From Janthinobacterium rivuli (GTDB taxonomy: Bacteria; Pseudomonadota; Gammaproteobacteria; Burkholderiales; Burkholderiaceae_D): a DNA stretch of 64,000 nucleotides. Shown piece by piece: positions 1-8,425 of the stretch. The stretch covers positions 310,001-374,000 of the forward strand of contig NZ_WFLJ01000003.1 in assembly GCF_009208735.1 (NCBI RefSeq). The letters run 5' to 3'. How positions within the stretch are numbered: the stretch's first letter is position 1; each line of letters starts with the position of its first letter. The translations under genes were made by a program, and so were the position numbers. The notes beneath the pieces were generated by a model, which was not told the origin of the DNA, did no database searches, and was given only the letters and a program-made list of their open reading frames with translations.

Positions 1-87
1 TACCGCGTCAACATGCGCCACGGCGTATCGCGCCTGCGTTCGGGCTTGCGTCACACCTTGGGCATCATTTTTCATGATGCGAGCTGA
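1..87 (+). CDS. C-terminal end of a probable 2OG-Fe(II) oxygenase (partial)
   Basis: Only the last 28 codons are present, open from the window edge to a TGA at 85-87. The tail reads HGVSRLRSG, then RHTLGIIFHDAS. This resembles the final strands of 2-oxoglutarate/Fe(II) hydroxylases of the prolyl-4-hydroxylase type, where the histidine is the last iron ligand and the following arginine binds 2-oxoglutarate. The assignment rests on this short motif alone, so the family is tentative. The 39 bases to the next start show no clear terminator. Confidence 0.45.
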   Translation, partial: YRVNMRHGVSRLRSGLRHTLGIIFHDAS

Positions 88-126
88 ACTGTAGCTGCGG
101 CGCTTGAGTTTCCAGGATTACATGGC

Positions 127-1818
127 ATGATGCCTACTCCCAGTCACTCTTTCCTTTCTGCCATGTCCGCGTTGCTCCGCCTGTTGTGCCTGTTGACCAT
201 GTTCCTGCTGCCCACCGCCCACGCGGACGATGGCGTGCCCGCGCTTGTTGCGGAGGCCGCGACCGCCATCGCGCCGTCACCAGCCGCGGCGGCCAGGACG
301 GCGCCGCTGATGTTTGCGAACCGCAAGGTGTTCGTCTTCCGCGCCGCGCTGGCCGGCTATCCGCCCGATGAACGCGCCATCGGCGCGCAGCGCCGCCTGG
401 AAGGCGTGCTGGCGAAGAATGGCCCCTTGCAGACGAGCACGCGCATGATTCCCGAAGGCACGCAAGTGCTGCTCGATGGCGTGCAACTGTTCGTCGTCGT
501 GCCTGGCGACGTCAACCAACTGGCGGGCGACACGACGGAAAGCGTGGCGAAAACGGCGGCCGAGGAATTGCGCAAGGCCGTGCTCGACTACCGCGAGCAG
601 GGCAGCTGGCGCTACCTGGCCATCGCCGCCGCCGTGTGCGCCGTCGCCACCCTCGTGTTCTGGCTCGTATGGATGGGCTTGACGCGCCTGTACCGCTGGG
701 CCAAGCGCCGCAGCGGCATCCTGCTGGCCTCGCGCCTGCGCGACGTGCGCCTGAAGAATGTGCGCGTGCTCGACGCCGAACACTACATCGCCTTCGCGTA
801 TCAACTGCTCAGCGCCGTCCTGTGGGGCTTGCGCCTGATGGCCACCTATCTGTGGGCCGCCTTCGTGCTGGGCCGCCTGCCGTACACGCGTTCCTGGGGC
901 GAAAGCCTGAGCGGCTACCTGTTCGACGTGGCGGCCGACGTCTTCCACGCCATCATCGGCGCCTTGCCGGGGCTGGTGCTGGTCTGTGTGATCTTCGCCA
1001 TCGCGCGCCTGATCGCCGCCACGGCCGCCTCGCTGTTCAAACGGGTGGAAAGCGGCGAACTGCAGATCGGCTGGCTCGACAAGGACACGGCCCTGCCGAC
1101 GCGCCGCATCGCCAGCGTGGTGATCTGGCTGTTCGCGCTGGCCATGGCGTATCCGTATCTGCCCGGTTCGCACACGGCCGCCTTCCAGGGCCTGTCCGTG
1201 CTGGTGGGCCTGATGGTGTCGATCGGCGCGTCGAGCATCGTGGGCCAGGGCGCCAGCGGCCTGATCCTGATGTACACGCGCGCCCTGCGCAAGGGAGAAT
1301 ATGTGCGCGTGGGCGACAGCGAGGGCACGGTGGTCGACGTGGGCATGTTCGAAACGCGCCTGCGCACGGGCCTGGGCGAAGAGGTCGCCTTGCCGAACGC
1401 GTGGGTGATGTCGCAAACGACGAAGAACTATTCGCGCGCCCAGCCCGGCGGCGGCTTCGTGCTCGACTCCACCGTCACCATCGGCTACGCGACGCCATGG
1501 CGGCAAGTGCATGCCATGCTGGAACTGGCCGCGTCCCGCACGACGGAACTGTCGACCACGCCAAAACCCTACGTGATGCAGCTGGCCCTGCAGGATTACT
1601 ACGTGCAATACCGCCTCGTCGCCTACGCCAGCGCCGAAGTCCCCCGCCAGCGCGCCGAAGTGCTGAACCGCTTGCACCAGAACATCATCGACGTCTTCAA
1701 CGAGTTCGACGTGCAGATCACCTCGCCGCACTACATCGATGACCCGAAAGAGTCGCATGTAGTGCCGCCCGGTGAATGGTTCAGGGCGCCGGCGAAGCGG
1801 GGGGAGGAAGATAAATAA
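127..1818 (+). CDS. MscS-family mechanosensitive ion channel
   Basis: A 563-residue inner-membrane channel-like protein. An export signal (MSALLRLLCLL up to AHA, residues 13-33) precedes a periplasmic region of about 120 residues. Several hydrophobic helices follow at about 160-185, 225-250, 275-300 and 330-350. The glycine/alanine-rich pore helix (VGLMVSIGASSIVGQGASG) lies at about 360-380 and leads into the MscS beta domain (EGTVVDVGMFETRLR). It is longer than the 286-residue E. coli MscS, like the extended YbdG/YnaI-type channels. The signal peptide suggests the second in-frame ATG at 163 may be the true start. No evident operon partner. Confidence 0.85.
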   Translation: MMPTPSHSFLSAMSALLRLLCLLTMFLLPTAHADDGVPALVAEAATAIAPSPAAAARTAPLMFANRKVFVFRAALAGYPPDERAIGAQRRLEGVLAKNGPLQTSTRMIPEGTQVLLDGVQLFVVVPGDVNQLAGDTTESVAKTAAEELRKAVLDYREQGSWRYLAIAAAVCAVATLVFWLVWMGLTRLYRWAKRRSGILLASRLRDVRLKNVRVLDAEHYIAFAYQLLSAVLWGLRLMATYLWAAFVLGRLPYTRSWGESLSGYLFDVAADVFHAIIGALPGLVLVCVIFAIARLIAATAASLFKRVESGELQIGWLDKDTALPTRRIASVVIWLFALAMAYPYLPGSHTAAFQGLSVLVGLMVSIGASSIVGQGASGLILMYTRALRKGEYVRVGDSEGTVVDVGMFETRLRTGLGEEVALPNAWVMSQTTKNYSRAQPGGGFVLDSTVTIGYATPWRQVHAMLELAASRTTELSTTPKPYVMQLALQDYYVQYRLVAYASAEVPRQRAEVLNRLHQNIIDVFNEFDVQITSPHYIDDPKESHVVPPGEWFRAPAKRGEEDK

Positions 1819-1825
1819 CGTTGAA

Positions 1826-2332
1826 TTATGGGAGTGATGGATGGGCTGGGCAGATTTCAGTGCGCCACTCCTGCATGTCGCTGTCAATAGGAATGACTTT
1901 CTGAGCTCCGGCCTCCGTCGCCACCACGCAGAATTTTCCTTGGTAACCATAGGTCGGATCGGACGGATCTTTGGGGCTACCATTCAGGAATACGCTATAG
2001 AAATGCCCGGGTATCAGTTTTTCTGCGCGTATGCCCGTTGCACCGGTAGGCACGTTTCCATAGCGGATGCATGTGCTGGCACGGATGGCTAACGCCATGT
2101 CTTGCGGCAGGGAGAACCCCCATACTTCCTTTACCGGTCGCACGGACATGTCTGAAACCATGAGTGCGCCAAGAAATGGCAGGCCATTGCGCGTCTCTTC
2201 CTTTTTTGTAATTGAAAAGCAGGGTATGCCGTTGACAGAGCTAACGTGGGCGTCAGCGATGCGCGACCATGCCGAGGCATCGATAGTCGTCAGCGTGGCA
2301 AGCAGGAATAACAGTGTGTGACGATATGGCAT
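1826..2332 (-). CDS. Small exported protein, immunity-like paralogue A (last of six)
   Basis: 168 residues. The start at 2332 is chosen because a GAGGG box precedes it and a clean signal peptide begins there (MPYRHTLLFLLATL up to DASA). The mature part shares a pattern with five upstream neighbours: SRIADA, GIPCFS, KKEE.RNG, EVWGF, VFLNG, DPSDPTYGY and KFC, with four conserved cysteines that could form two disulfides. I recall similar patterns in proteins annotated as putative T6SS periplasmic immunity (lipo)proteins, but here there is no lipobox cysteine. The first 130 or so residues are nearly identical to copy E (3895-4392). Function is inferred from context. Confidence 0.75.
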   Translation of the reverse strand: MPYRHTLLFLLATLTTIDASAWSRIADAHVSSVNGIPCFSITKKEETRNGLPFLGALMVSDMSVRPVKEVWGFSLPQDMALAIRASTCIRYGNVPTGATGIRAEKLIPGHFYSVFLNGSPKDPSDPTYGYQGKFCVVATEAGAQKVIPIDSDMQEWRTEICPAHPSLP

Positions 2333-2345
2333 GGCGACCCTCGCA

Positions 2346-2858
2346 CTATCTGATGAGCGACTGTTCTGGACAGATTTCATCTATCCAGGCTTGGCTATCG
2401 CTGTCGATACGGAGAATTTTGCGCTCCTCAGAGATGCCGCTGATTAAGCAAAATTTCCCTACGTAACCGCGAGTAGGATCTGAGGGATCGGCTGGCCCAC
2501 CGTTCAGGAAGACGTCATACATCCGTCCTGTTTTCAGCGGCGGGGCTTTGGGTGGCTTGACCTCTGCTGTTGCTGGTGCAACTCCATACAGAAGGCAGGA
2601 CTTGGCATGCACAGGAATAGTCGCTGCGCCCGGTAAAAGAAAAGACCATACTTCTACTGCAGGTTTGACGGATACATCTGTCAGTACGACCGCACTAATC
2701 TGCGGAACCCCGTTACGCGCTTCTTCTTTTTGCGAAATGGTGAAACAGGGAGTGCCATTTTTTAGCTGTACTTCCGCGTATGCCATGCGGGAGGTGGCCG
2801 AGGCACTCATGCAGGTCATCAAGGCGAGTACCGATAGGCTCTTGTGGCAGACGGGCAT
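2346..2858 (-). CDS. Small exported protein, immunity-like paralogue B
   Basis: 170 residues, starting at the ATG at 2858 whose first bases overlap the TAA of copy C (TAATG), so translation is probably coupled. The signal peptide runs MPVCHKSLSVLALM to about SASA. The family pattern follows: TPCFTISQKEEARNG, VEVWSF, CLLYG, VFLNGGPADPSDP and KFCLI. It ends in PEQSLIR, almost the same as copy F (PEHSLIR). The B-to-A junction also matches the F-to-E junction in DNA, suggesting a duplicated two-gene block. Function is inferred as for the other copies. Confidence 0.75.
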   Translation of the reverse strand: MPVCHKSLSVLALMTCMSASATSRMAYAEVQLKNGTPCFTISQKEEARNGVPQISAVVLTDVSVKPAVEVWSFLLPGAATIPVHAKSCLLYGVAPATAEVKPPKAPPLKTGRMYDVFLNGGPADPSDPTRGYVGKFCLISGISEERKILRIDSDSQAWIDEICPEQSLIR

Positions 2859-3373
2859 TATTGGCCTTTTTGTGCTTGGATGTTTGCTGGACAAACTTCA
2901 TCGATCCAGGCCCGCATATCGCGCTTGATGGGAATGACCTGTTGGCCGCTGTTGGCTGTCGTGACGAGACAGAATTTCCCTTTGTAGCCGTAGGTCGAGT
3001 CAGATGGGTCATCCGGCCTGCCATTCAAAAAGACGCTGTACATCCTGTCTGTTTTCAGCATCGTCACGGCAGTCGATTCGGCTCCTGCCGGTACTTGGCC
3101 ATACAAATAGCAGGTTTTTGCATGCATGGGGAGGGTCGTCGCTCCAGGGAGAATGAAGGACCAGACTTCTACAGGCGGCTTTATGGAGATATCGTAAACC
3201 ATGAGTGCGCCCAGCATTGGCGTTCCATTGCGGCGTTCTTCTTTTTTTGAAATGGTAAAGCATGGTATGCCTTTGAATGAGCTAATCTCGGCTTCGGCCA
3301 TGCGCGACCACGCCGCGGCATCCATGCTCGTCAAGGTCGCCAGCAGACAAAGAATACGGTGGCGATGATTCAT
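2858..3373 (-). CDS. Small exported protein, immunity-like paralogue C
   Basis: 171 residues. The ATG at 3373 has an AAGG ribosome-binding box and opens a signal peptide (MNHRHRILCLLATL to DAAA). The open frame extends further upstream only from a TTG and lacks a signal there. The mature region has the array pattern: SRMAEAEISS, IPCFTISKKEERRNG, VEVWSF, CYLYG and DPSDSTYGY. Its C-terminal segment (QQVIPI, then AWIDEVCP) matches copy E better than copy A does, evidence of recombination among copies. The gap to copy D is 10 bases. Confidence 0.75.
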   Translation of the reverse strand: MNHRHRILCLLATLTSMDAAAWSRMAEAEISSFKGIPCFTISKKEERRNGTPMLGALMVYDISIKPPVEVWSFILPGATTLPMHAKTCYLYGQVPAGAESTAVTMLKTDRMYSVFLNGRPDDPSDSTYGYKGKFCLVTTANSGQQVIPIKRDMRAWIDEVCPANIQAQKGQ

Positions 3374-3383
3374 GGCATACCTT

Positions 3384-3890
3384 CTATGGGACAGGATTTT
3401 TGGCTGGGCACGTATCATCCATCCAGGCCTGTGTATCGCTTTGGATGACGACAAGACGTGGCTTGGCAGAGACCTGCTGGACTAGGCAGAATTTCGCCAC
3501 GTATCCATAGGTTGGATCGGCAGCATCCATAGACCTGCCATTCAAAAATACTTCGTACACCCTGCCGGACTTCAGTTCAGGAGCCGGCGCAGCTTCCGCA
3601 CTGGCTGGAATTCTTCCATAAAGAATGCAATTTGCTGATGACAACGGAATTTTCTTGCCACCTGTCATGAGAAACCCCCATATTTCCGTCGTTGGCTTGA
3701 CCGTCATGTCTGACACGCCCAAGGCGCCGAGGAAGGGCTGGCCGTTACGCCTCTCTTCCTTTTTTGAAATGCTAAAGCAGGGCACGCCATTGATCGAGGT
3801 GACTTCGGCATCGGCCATGCGTGAGCGCGCGTCGCTGTTCATGCTCGAGAACGCGAGCAGTATGAACAGCGTTTGATGACGCAAGGGCAT
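3384..3890 (-). CDS. Small exported protein, immunity-like paralogue D
   Basis: 168 residues from the ATG at 3890, four bases after the TAG of copy E. There is no purine-rich box, so initiation probably depends on coupling. An ATG at 3920 would add ten residues inside copy E. The signal peptide is MPLRHQTLFILLAF to about SDA. The pattern is conserved (VPCFSISKKEERRNG, TEIWGF, CILYGRIP, VFLNGRSMDAADPTYGY, KFCLV), but this copy has AADP where the others have PSDP. It is among the more divergent members. Confidence 0.72.
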   Translation of the reverse strand: MPLRHQTLFILLAFSSMNSDARSRMADAEVTSINGVPCFSISKKEERRNGQPFLGALGVSDMTVKPTTEIWGFLMTGGKKIPLSSANCILYGRIPASAEAAPAPELKSGRVYEVFLNGRSMDAADPTYGYVAKFCLVQQVSAKPRLVVIQSDTQAWMDDTCPAKNPVP

Positions 3891-3894
3891 GTTG

Positions 3895-4392
3895 CTAAGG
3901 AGGCGTTGGGCAGACTTCATCGATCCATGCCTGCATGTCGCTGTTGATGGGAATGACTTGCTGACCGCCAGCAGCCGTAGTTCTCACGCAGAATTTTCCT
4001 TGATAGCCATACGTTGGATCGGACGGATCTTTGGGGCTGCCATTCAGGAATACGCTATAGAAATGCCCGGGTATCAGTTTTTCTGCGCGTATGCCCGTCG
4101 CGCCGGTAGGCATGCTTCCATAGCGGATGCATGTGCTGGCACGGATGGCTAACGCCATGTCTGGCGGCAGGGAGAATCCCCATACTTCTTTTACCGGTTG
4201 CACGGACATGTCAGAAACCATTAGTGCGCCAAGAAATGGCAGGCCATTGCGCGTCTCTTCCTTTTTTGTAATTGAAAAGCAGGGTATGCCGTTGACAGAG
4301 CTAACGTGGGCGTCAGCGATGCGCGACCATGCCGAGGCATCGATAGTCGTCAGCGTGGCAAGCAGGAATAACAGTGTGTGACGATATGGCAT
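3895..4392 (-). CDS. Small exported protein, immunity-like paralogue E
   Basis: 165 residues. The start at 4392 has a GAGG box six bases upstream and opens the same signal peptide as copy A. Residues 1 to about 130 differ from copy A at only a handful of sites, and the DNA is near-identical at a constant offset of 2060 bases. After KFCV the sequence switches to a C-terminus resembling copy C (QQVIPI, AWIDEVCP). It is therefore a mosaic of two relatives, probably from recent duplication plus gene conversion. Confidence 0.75.
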   Translation of the reverse strand: MPYRHTLLFLLATLTTIDASAWSRIADAHVSSVNGIPCFSITKKEETRNGLPFLGALMVSDMSVQPVKEVWGFSLPPDMALAIRASTCIRYGSMPTGATGIRAEKLIPGHFYSVFLNGSPKDPSDPTYGYQGKFCVRTTAAGGQQVIPINSDMQAWIDEVCPTPP

Positions 4393-4405
4393 GGCGAACC
4401 TCGCA

Positions 4406-4978
4406 CTATCTGATGAGCGAATGCTCCGGGCAACTATCCTGTCTCCAAGCTGGCGTGTCGCTGCCAATGGCGATGATTTGTCGTTCACCAGTGGATGTGG
4501 CTACTATGCAAAATTTTCCCATGTAACCATAGGTGGGGTCGGAAGGATCATTTGGCCTTCCATTGAGGAAAATGCTGTAGACCCGTCCTGTTTGCAGTTC
4601 AGGGGCGGGCATGCCGTTCGCTCCCTGAGGAAGATCAGCATACCGAAGGCAGCTTTTTGACGAGAGCGGTACTTTTTTTCCACCAGTCATATAAAAACTC
4701 CACACACCAACGGCGGGTTTTTCTGACAGGTCTGAAATGCTGAGTGCTCCCAGGAGTGGCTGGCCGTTGCGATTTTCTTCCTTCTGTGAGATTGTGAAAC
4801 ACGGTACGCCGTCAACCGAACTTACTTCTGCGTCGGCGATGCGCGATCTTGCGGATACTTCAAGGGATATCGACGAGAGGAGCACGCTCGATATTGCCGC
4901 CAGGTAAATTTTTTTCGCTTTTTCTGTCTGTGAAAAAGTCACTGAGTACTTCTTCGTATAGTGCTTGGTCATTGGCAT
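4406..4978 (-). CDS. Small exported protein, immunity-like paralogue F (effector-proximal)
   Basis: 190 residues from the ATG at 4978; a second ATG at 4972 is equally placed relative to AGGAG. It lies next to the metallopeptidase gene, and its first 119 bases overlap that gene's 3' end in another frame. The N-terminus is longer and more charged before a hydrophobic signal (IYLAAISSVLLSSI to about VSA). The family pattern follows: SRIADAEVSS, VPCFTISQKEENRNG, VGVWSF, CLRYADLP, VFLNG-like IFLNGRPNDPSDPTYGY, KFCIV. As the first gene after the effector it is the best candidate for the cognate immunity protein. That is inference from position and export. Confidence 0.75.
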   Translation of the reverse strand: MPMTKHYTKKYSVTFSQTEKAKKIYLAAISSVLLSSISLEVSARSRIADAEVSSVDGVPCFTISQKEENRNGQPLLGALSISDLSEKPAVGVWSFYMTGGKKVPLSSKSCLRYADLPQGANGMPAPELQTGRVYSIFLNGRPNDPSDPTYGYMGKFCIVATSTGERQIIAIGSDTPAWRQDSCPEHSLIR

Positions 4979-5927
4979 ATTGCTCCTGTTGCATCGTTGG
5001 CGGATGCTTCAAATACTTTAACGCATAGTAGTCAGCCAGTAGATCCCCTTGTGCTTCCATGTTGTAGTCAGCTAGTCTTTTTGTGTGGCTGAGCTCATAG
5101 TTATAGCCCAACCCAATTCTGAATGCGCCCCGCATTGCCACCGGGTATCTCAGTTGATACTGCCAAACATGGACCATTTCGTGAATGAACCAACGGCGCC
5201 GGATCCTATCAGTACTGGAAAAATCGTCCAGAAATCTCGACTCATGGAAGTACATTTCCCCATTGGGTGTCATGGCAGTGTTTTTTGGTTGGAGCAGCCA
5301 TAGATAAGGCCTCTTGTGAATTTTGATTTTGCTATAGTCGACGGCATCTTCAAAGATCATCCATGCCATGTCTATTTCACCCTGGGTAAGTGGGCGAGCC
5401 ATGCTATCGATTTTTACCTGTTTTACTGATGTATCGATATCCTTGTCGGTAGTTTTTACGTCTTGTAGTTCCAGTATGATCGCCGTCGGCTTCACCGGGA
5501 CAGGTGCGGCGAAGCAGCAGGGAAGGCTATCTTCTTGCGGGAAAAATTCCACCATCGTTATCTGCTCCTCCCGCTTGCTGGCGACGCGCCCCGTGCGCCC
5601 CTTCGCATCCGTCGTCCCCGTCCACGTTTCGCCATTGCTCAAGGTGAGCCGGTAGTCGGCGTGCGCCAGCGGCACGTTGGCGGGCGAGACGAATTCCAGC
5701 TGCTCGTCGTAGCCGCAGCACCAGCATTCGTCGGGCTGGCCGGCCAGGCGGTGCAGTTCGCAGCCACTTTTTGCCTCGCGCAGGGCCGCGCCGCGTACCG
5801 GCTGGCCGTCGGCGCTGAAGGTGACGATCATGCTGTCGAAGTGCGCACCCAGGCTGCTCTTCTGGTGCGCCACGAGCTTGAAGAACACGTCGCACGCGGT
5901 GGTGCTGATGACATGGTGCCTGGCCAT
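4860..5927 (-). CDS. Zinc-metallopeptidase protein resembling type VI secretion effectors
   Basis: 355 residues. The start at 5927 has GGAG five bases upstream. Residues about 1-135 include a cysteine-rich patch (CWCC at 68-71) and a beta segment (YRLTLSNGETW, TDAKGRTGRV) of the kind found at the front of VgrG-linked effectors. Residues about 178-330 carry LTQGEIDMAWMIF, NTAMTPNGEMYF and the catalytic motif HEMVHVWQ (zinc histidines 249 and 253, glutamate 250). YNMEAQGDLLADY at about 288-300 could supply the third ligand. No signal peptide is seen. The catalytic half is visibly AT-richer than the front half. Peptidoglycan or protein could be the substrate; the sequence does not decide. No VgrG, Hcp or PAAR gene is in the window. 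Confidence 0.7.
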   Translation of the reverse strand: MARHHVISTTACDVFFKLVAHQKSSLGAHFDSMIVTFSADGQPVRGAALREAKSGCELHRLAGQPDECWCCGYDEQLEFVSPANVPLAHADYRLTLSNGETWTGTTDAKGRTGRVASKREEQITMVEFFPQEDSLPCCFAAPVPVKPTAIILELQDVKTTDKDIDTSVKQVKIDSMARPLTQGEIDMAWMIFEDAVDYSKIKIHKRPYLWLLQPKNTAMTPNGEMYFHESRFLDDFSSTDRIRRRWFIHEMVHVWQYQLRYPVAMRGAFRIGLGYNYELSHTKRLADYNMEAQGDLLADYYALKYLKHPPTMQQEQYANDQALYEEVLSDFFTDRKSEKNLPGGNIERAPLVDIP

Positions 5928-6046
5928 GGGGACTCCGCGATAAAACGCCAGCGTAGGCCCGCACCGCCATGCAGGTATTGACCGGGCGCAAGGCCTATGC
6001 GCTTGCGTTAAGATGCCGGGCGTTTCAATGAGAAGAAAGAGTCCCC

Positions 6047-6661
6047 ATGTCCAGCCCATCCCACACCGAAGTCTCCCGCACCGCCCGCAGCCTGGCCGCC
6101 GCCCTGGCCGGCGATCCGTTCTACCGCACCGTCACGGTGGCATGTGGCGAGGACGAAGCGGCGCGGCTGGCCATGCTGGAGGCGTACTTCGCGCTGGCGC
6201 TGGCCGAGGGCGAGCAGGCGGGGCGCGTTGACCTGGCCGATGCGGCGGGCAATGGCGCCGCCATCTGGACGACGGATACGCCGGCGGCCCTGCGCCAGGC
6301 CGCCTACGCGCAGCGCGAAGCCGCCTTGCGCACGCTGCTGGGGGAGCGCGGCTTCGCGCATTTCACGGCCATCGTCGCGAACATGGAGCACGCACTGGCG
6401 CCGCATGGTCTGCAAGACGCGTGGTATTTGTCGATCGCCGGCATCGCTCCCGCCGCGCAGGGGCAGGGGCTGGGTGCGTCCGTGCTGGCGCCGGGCCTGG
6501 CGGCCGTCGATGCGGCGCGTGCCGCATGCTTCCTGGAGACCTACAACGAGCGCAGCCTGCCGTTCTATGCCCGCCTGGGGTTCGTGGCGGCGGGACGCTA
6601 CGCGGAAGCCGTGACGGGCTGCGACTACTGGCTGATGGTACGACCACCTTCCGCTGCCTGA
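6047..6661 (+). CDS. GNAT-family N-acetyltransferase
   Basis: 204 residues. The C-terminal half carries a GNAT core: the strand WYLSIAGIAP, the acetyl-CoA pyrophosphate loop QGQGLGASVL at about 137-146, then ACFLETYNERSLPFYARLGF typical of motif B. The N-terminal half is helical and variable, consistent with a substrate-binding part. A purine-rich stretch (GAAGAAAGAG) precedes the ATG. It is divergent from the metallopeptidase across 119 bases, so the two may share a promoter region. The substrate cannot be predicted. Confidence 0.8.
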   Translation: MSSPSHTEVSRTARSLAAALAGDPFYRTVTVACGEDEAARLAMLEAYFALALAEGEQAGRVDLADAAGNGAAIWTTDTPAALRQAAYAQREAALRTLLGERGFAHFTAIVANMEHALAPHGLQDAWYLSIAGIAPAAQGQGLGASVLAPGLAAVDAARAACFLETYNERSLPFYARLGFVAAGRYAEAVTGCDYWLMVRPPSAA

Positions 6662-6721
6662 TTGACCATTTTGCCAATTTCTATACACTCGTCTTTTTGC
6701 TAACGACTAAAAGACCTGGAG

Positions 6722-8402
6722 ATGGAAATGCCGACCCCGCACTTGCGCCGCACCCTGCTCGTTCTCGCCTGCCTGGGCACTTTCGCCTACGCCCGTGCCG
6801 ACACCGTCATCGACAACGCCAACGGCTACACGCTCGACGCAAACGGCAAGGTGCTGCGCTTCACGGCGCTGGCCTTTGACGACGGGGGGCAAGCTGCTCG
6901 CCGTCGGCAGCGCCGCGCAGGTGAAACGCAAGGCGGCCAAGGGCGCCATGCACGTCGACGTGCAGGGAAAAACCGTGCTGCCTGGCCTGATCGACGCGCA
7001 CGGTCACGTCTTCGGCCTGGGCACGATCGCCAGCGGCGTGATGCTGTACGGTTCTGCGTCGCTGCCGGCCGCCGTGCAAGCCGTGGGCGACTTCGCCAAA
7101 GCGCATCCCGAGCGCAGCTGGGTGATCGGCAATGGCTGGAACCAGGAAATCTGGAAGCTGGGACGCTTTCCCACGGCCGCGGAACTCGATGCGGCGGAAA
7201 GCGCGCGGCCCGTGTGGCTGCGTCGGGTCGATGGTCACGCGGGCTGGGCCAACAGCCGCGCGCTGGCGCTGGCCGGCATCACGCGCGCCACACAAGACCC
7301 GGCCGGCGGCAAGATCGTCCGCGACGCGGACGGCAACGCCACCGGCGTGCTGGTCGACAGCGCCATGGACTTGATGGATGCCGTGCTGCCCAAGCCGGGC
7401 GACGTGGAAAACCGCGCCGCCCTCGATGGCGCGCTGGCGCAGTTGTCGCAGGTGGGGCTGACCAGCGTGCACGATGCGGGCATCGGCCAGATGCAGGACC
7501 GCTTGTTCCGCGATTACGCGGACCACGGCAAGCTGACGGTGCGCGTGTACGGCATGATCGCCGATACCACGGAAGACTTCGACGCGCTGTCGAAAAACGG
7601 CCCTGTCAATAGCTATGCGCGCGACATGTACGCCTTGCGCGCCGTCAAACTGCTGTCCGACGGTGCCCTGGGCAGCCGCGGCGCGGCCCTGCTGGCGCCG
7701 TACAGCGACGATCCCTCCACCAGCGGCTTGCTGTTCTACCCGGACGGCGCCATGCGCGCGAAGATGGAAAAAGCCATGCGCGCCGGTTACCAGGTGAATG
7801 TGCACGCCATCGGCGACGCGGGTAACCATCAGATCCTCGACGGCTATGCAGCCCTGATCGGGAAGTACCGCGGCGCTGGCCTGCGCCACCGCATGGAGCA
7901 CGCGCAGGTGGTGCAATTATCCGACATCCCCCGCTTCAAGGCGCTGGGCATCGTGCCGTCGATGCAGCCCACGCACGCCACGTCCGACCAGAACATGGCG
8001 GAGCAGCGCGTGGGCCACGAGCGCATCAAGGGCGCGTATGCGTGGCGCACCTTCCTTGCGCAAGGTTCGCGCATCGCCTGCGGTTCCGACTTCCCCATCG
8101 AGTCGCCGAACCCGTTCGAAGGCATCCACGCGGCCGTCACGCGGCAAAACAGCGAAGGATTCCCGGCTGGCGGCTGGTATCCGCAGCAAGCCATGACGGT
8201 GACGCAGGCGCTGCGCTGCTTCACGCTCGACGCGGCCTGGGCGGCGCACCAGGAAAAGGTCATCGGCACCCTGGAAGCGGGCAAATGGGCGGACTTCATC
8301 GTCGTCGACCAGGACTTGTTCACCGTGGAACCAAAGGCCATCGGCAAGACGCAGGTGCTGCAGACGTGGGTGGCGGGCCAGCGCGTGTTCGAGAAAAAGT
8401 AA
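6722..8402 (+). CDS. Amidohydrolase family protein (YtcJ-like), frameshifted at 6884-6889
   Basis: The first frame (ATG 6722, or 6728) encodes a signal-like start (LLVLACLGTFAYARA) and reads to ALAFDDGG. A run of six G at 6884-6889 then puts the rest out of frame. Removing one G gives DDGGKLLAVG and an uninterrupted protein of about 559 residues. The body has LIDAHGHVFG (metal-binding histidines), VNVHAIGDAGN and the late aspartate in CGSDFPIESPNPF, as in metal-dependent hydrolases related to YtcJ. Either this is a sequencing error in a homopolymer or the gene is inactivated. A TTG-to-ATG choice downstream cannot restore the export signal. The gene is upstream of hut but separated by its promoter. 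Confidence 0.75.
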
Positions 8403-8425
8403 GCGTCGGGCACGAGAAAAACCTG

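Noticed and set aside
277-1983. 568-codon open frame on the minus strand opposite the MscS-type gene
   Set aside because: It is the complement-frame shadow of a clear channel gene; the translation is rich in His, Gln, Arg and Ala with no domain or start signal.
6795-6890. Start of the second amidohydrolase frame at 6795
   Set aside because: The first 30 or so codons (STTPTATRST and so on) are out-of-frame readings of the real signal region; the true N-terminus is in the 6722 frame before the G6 run.
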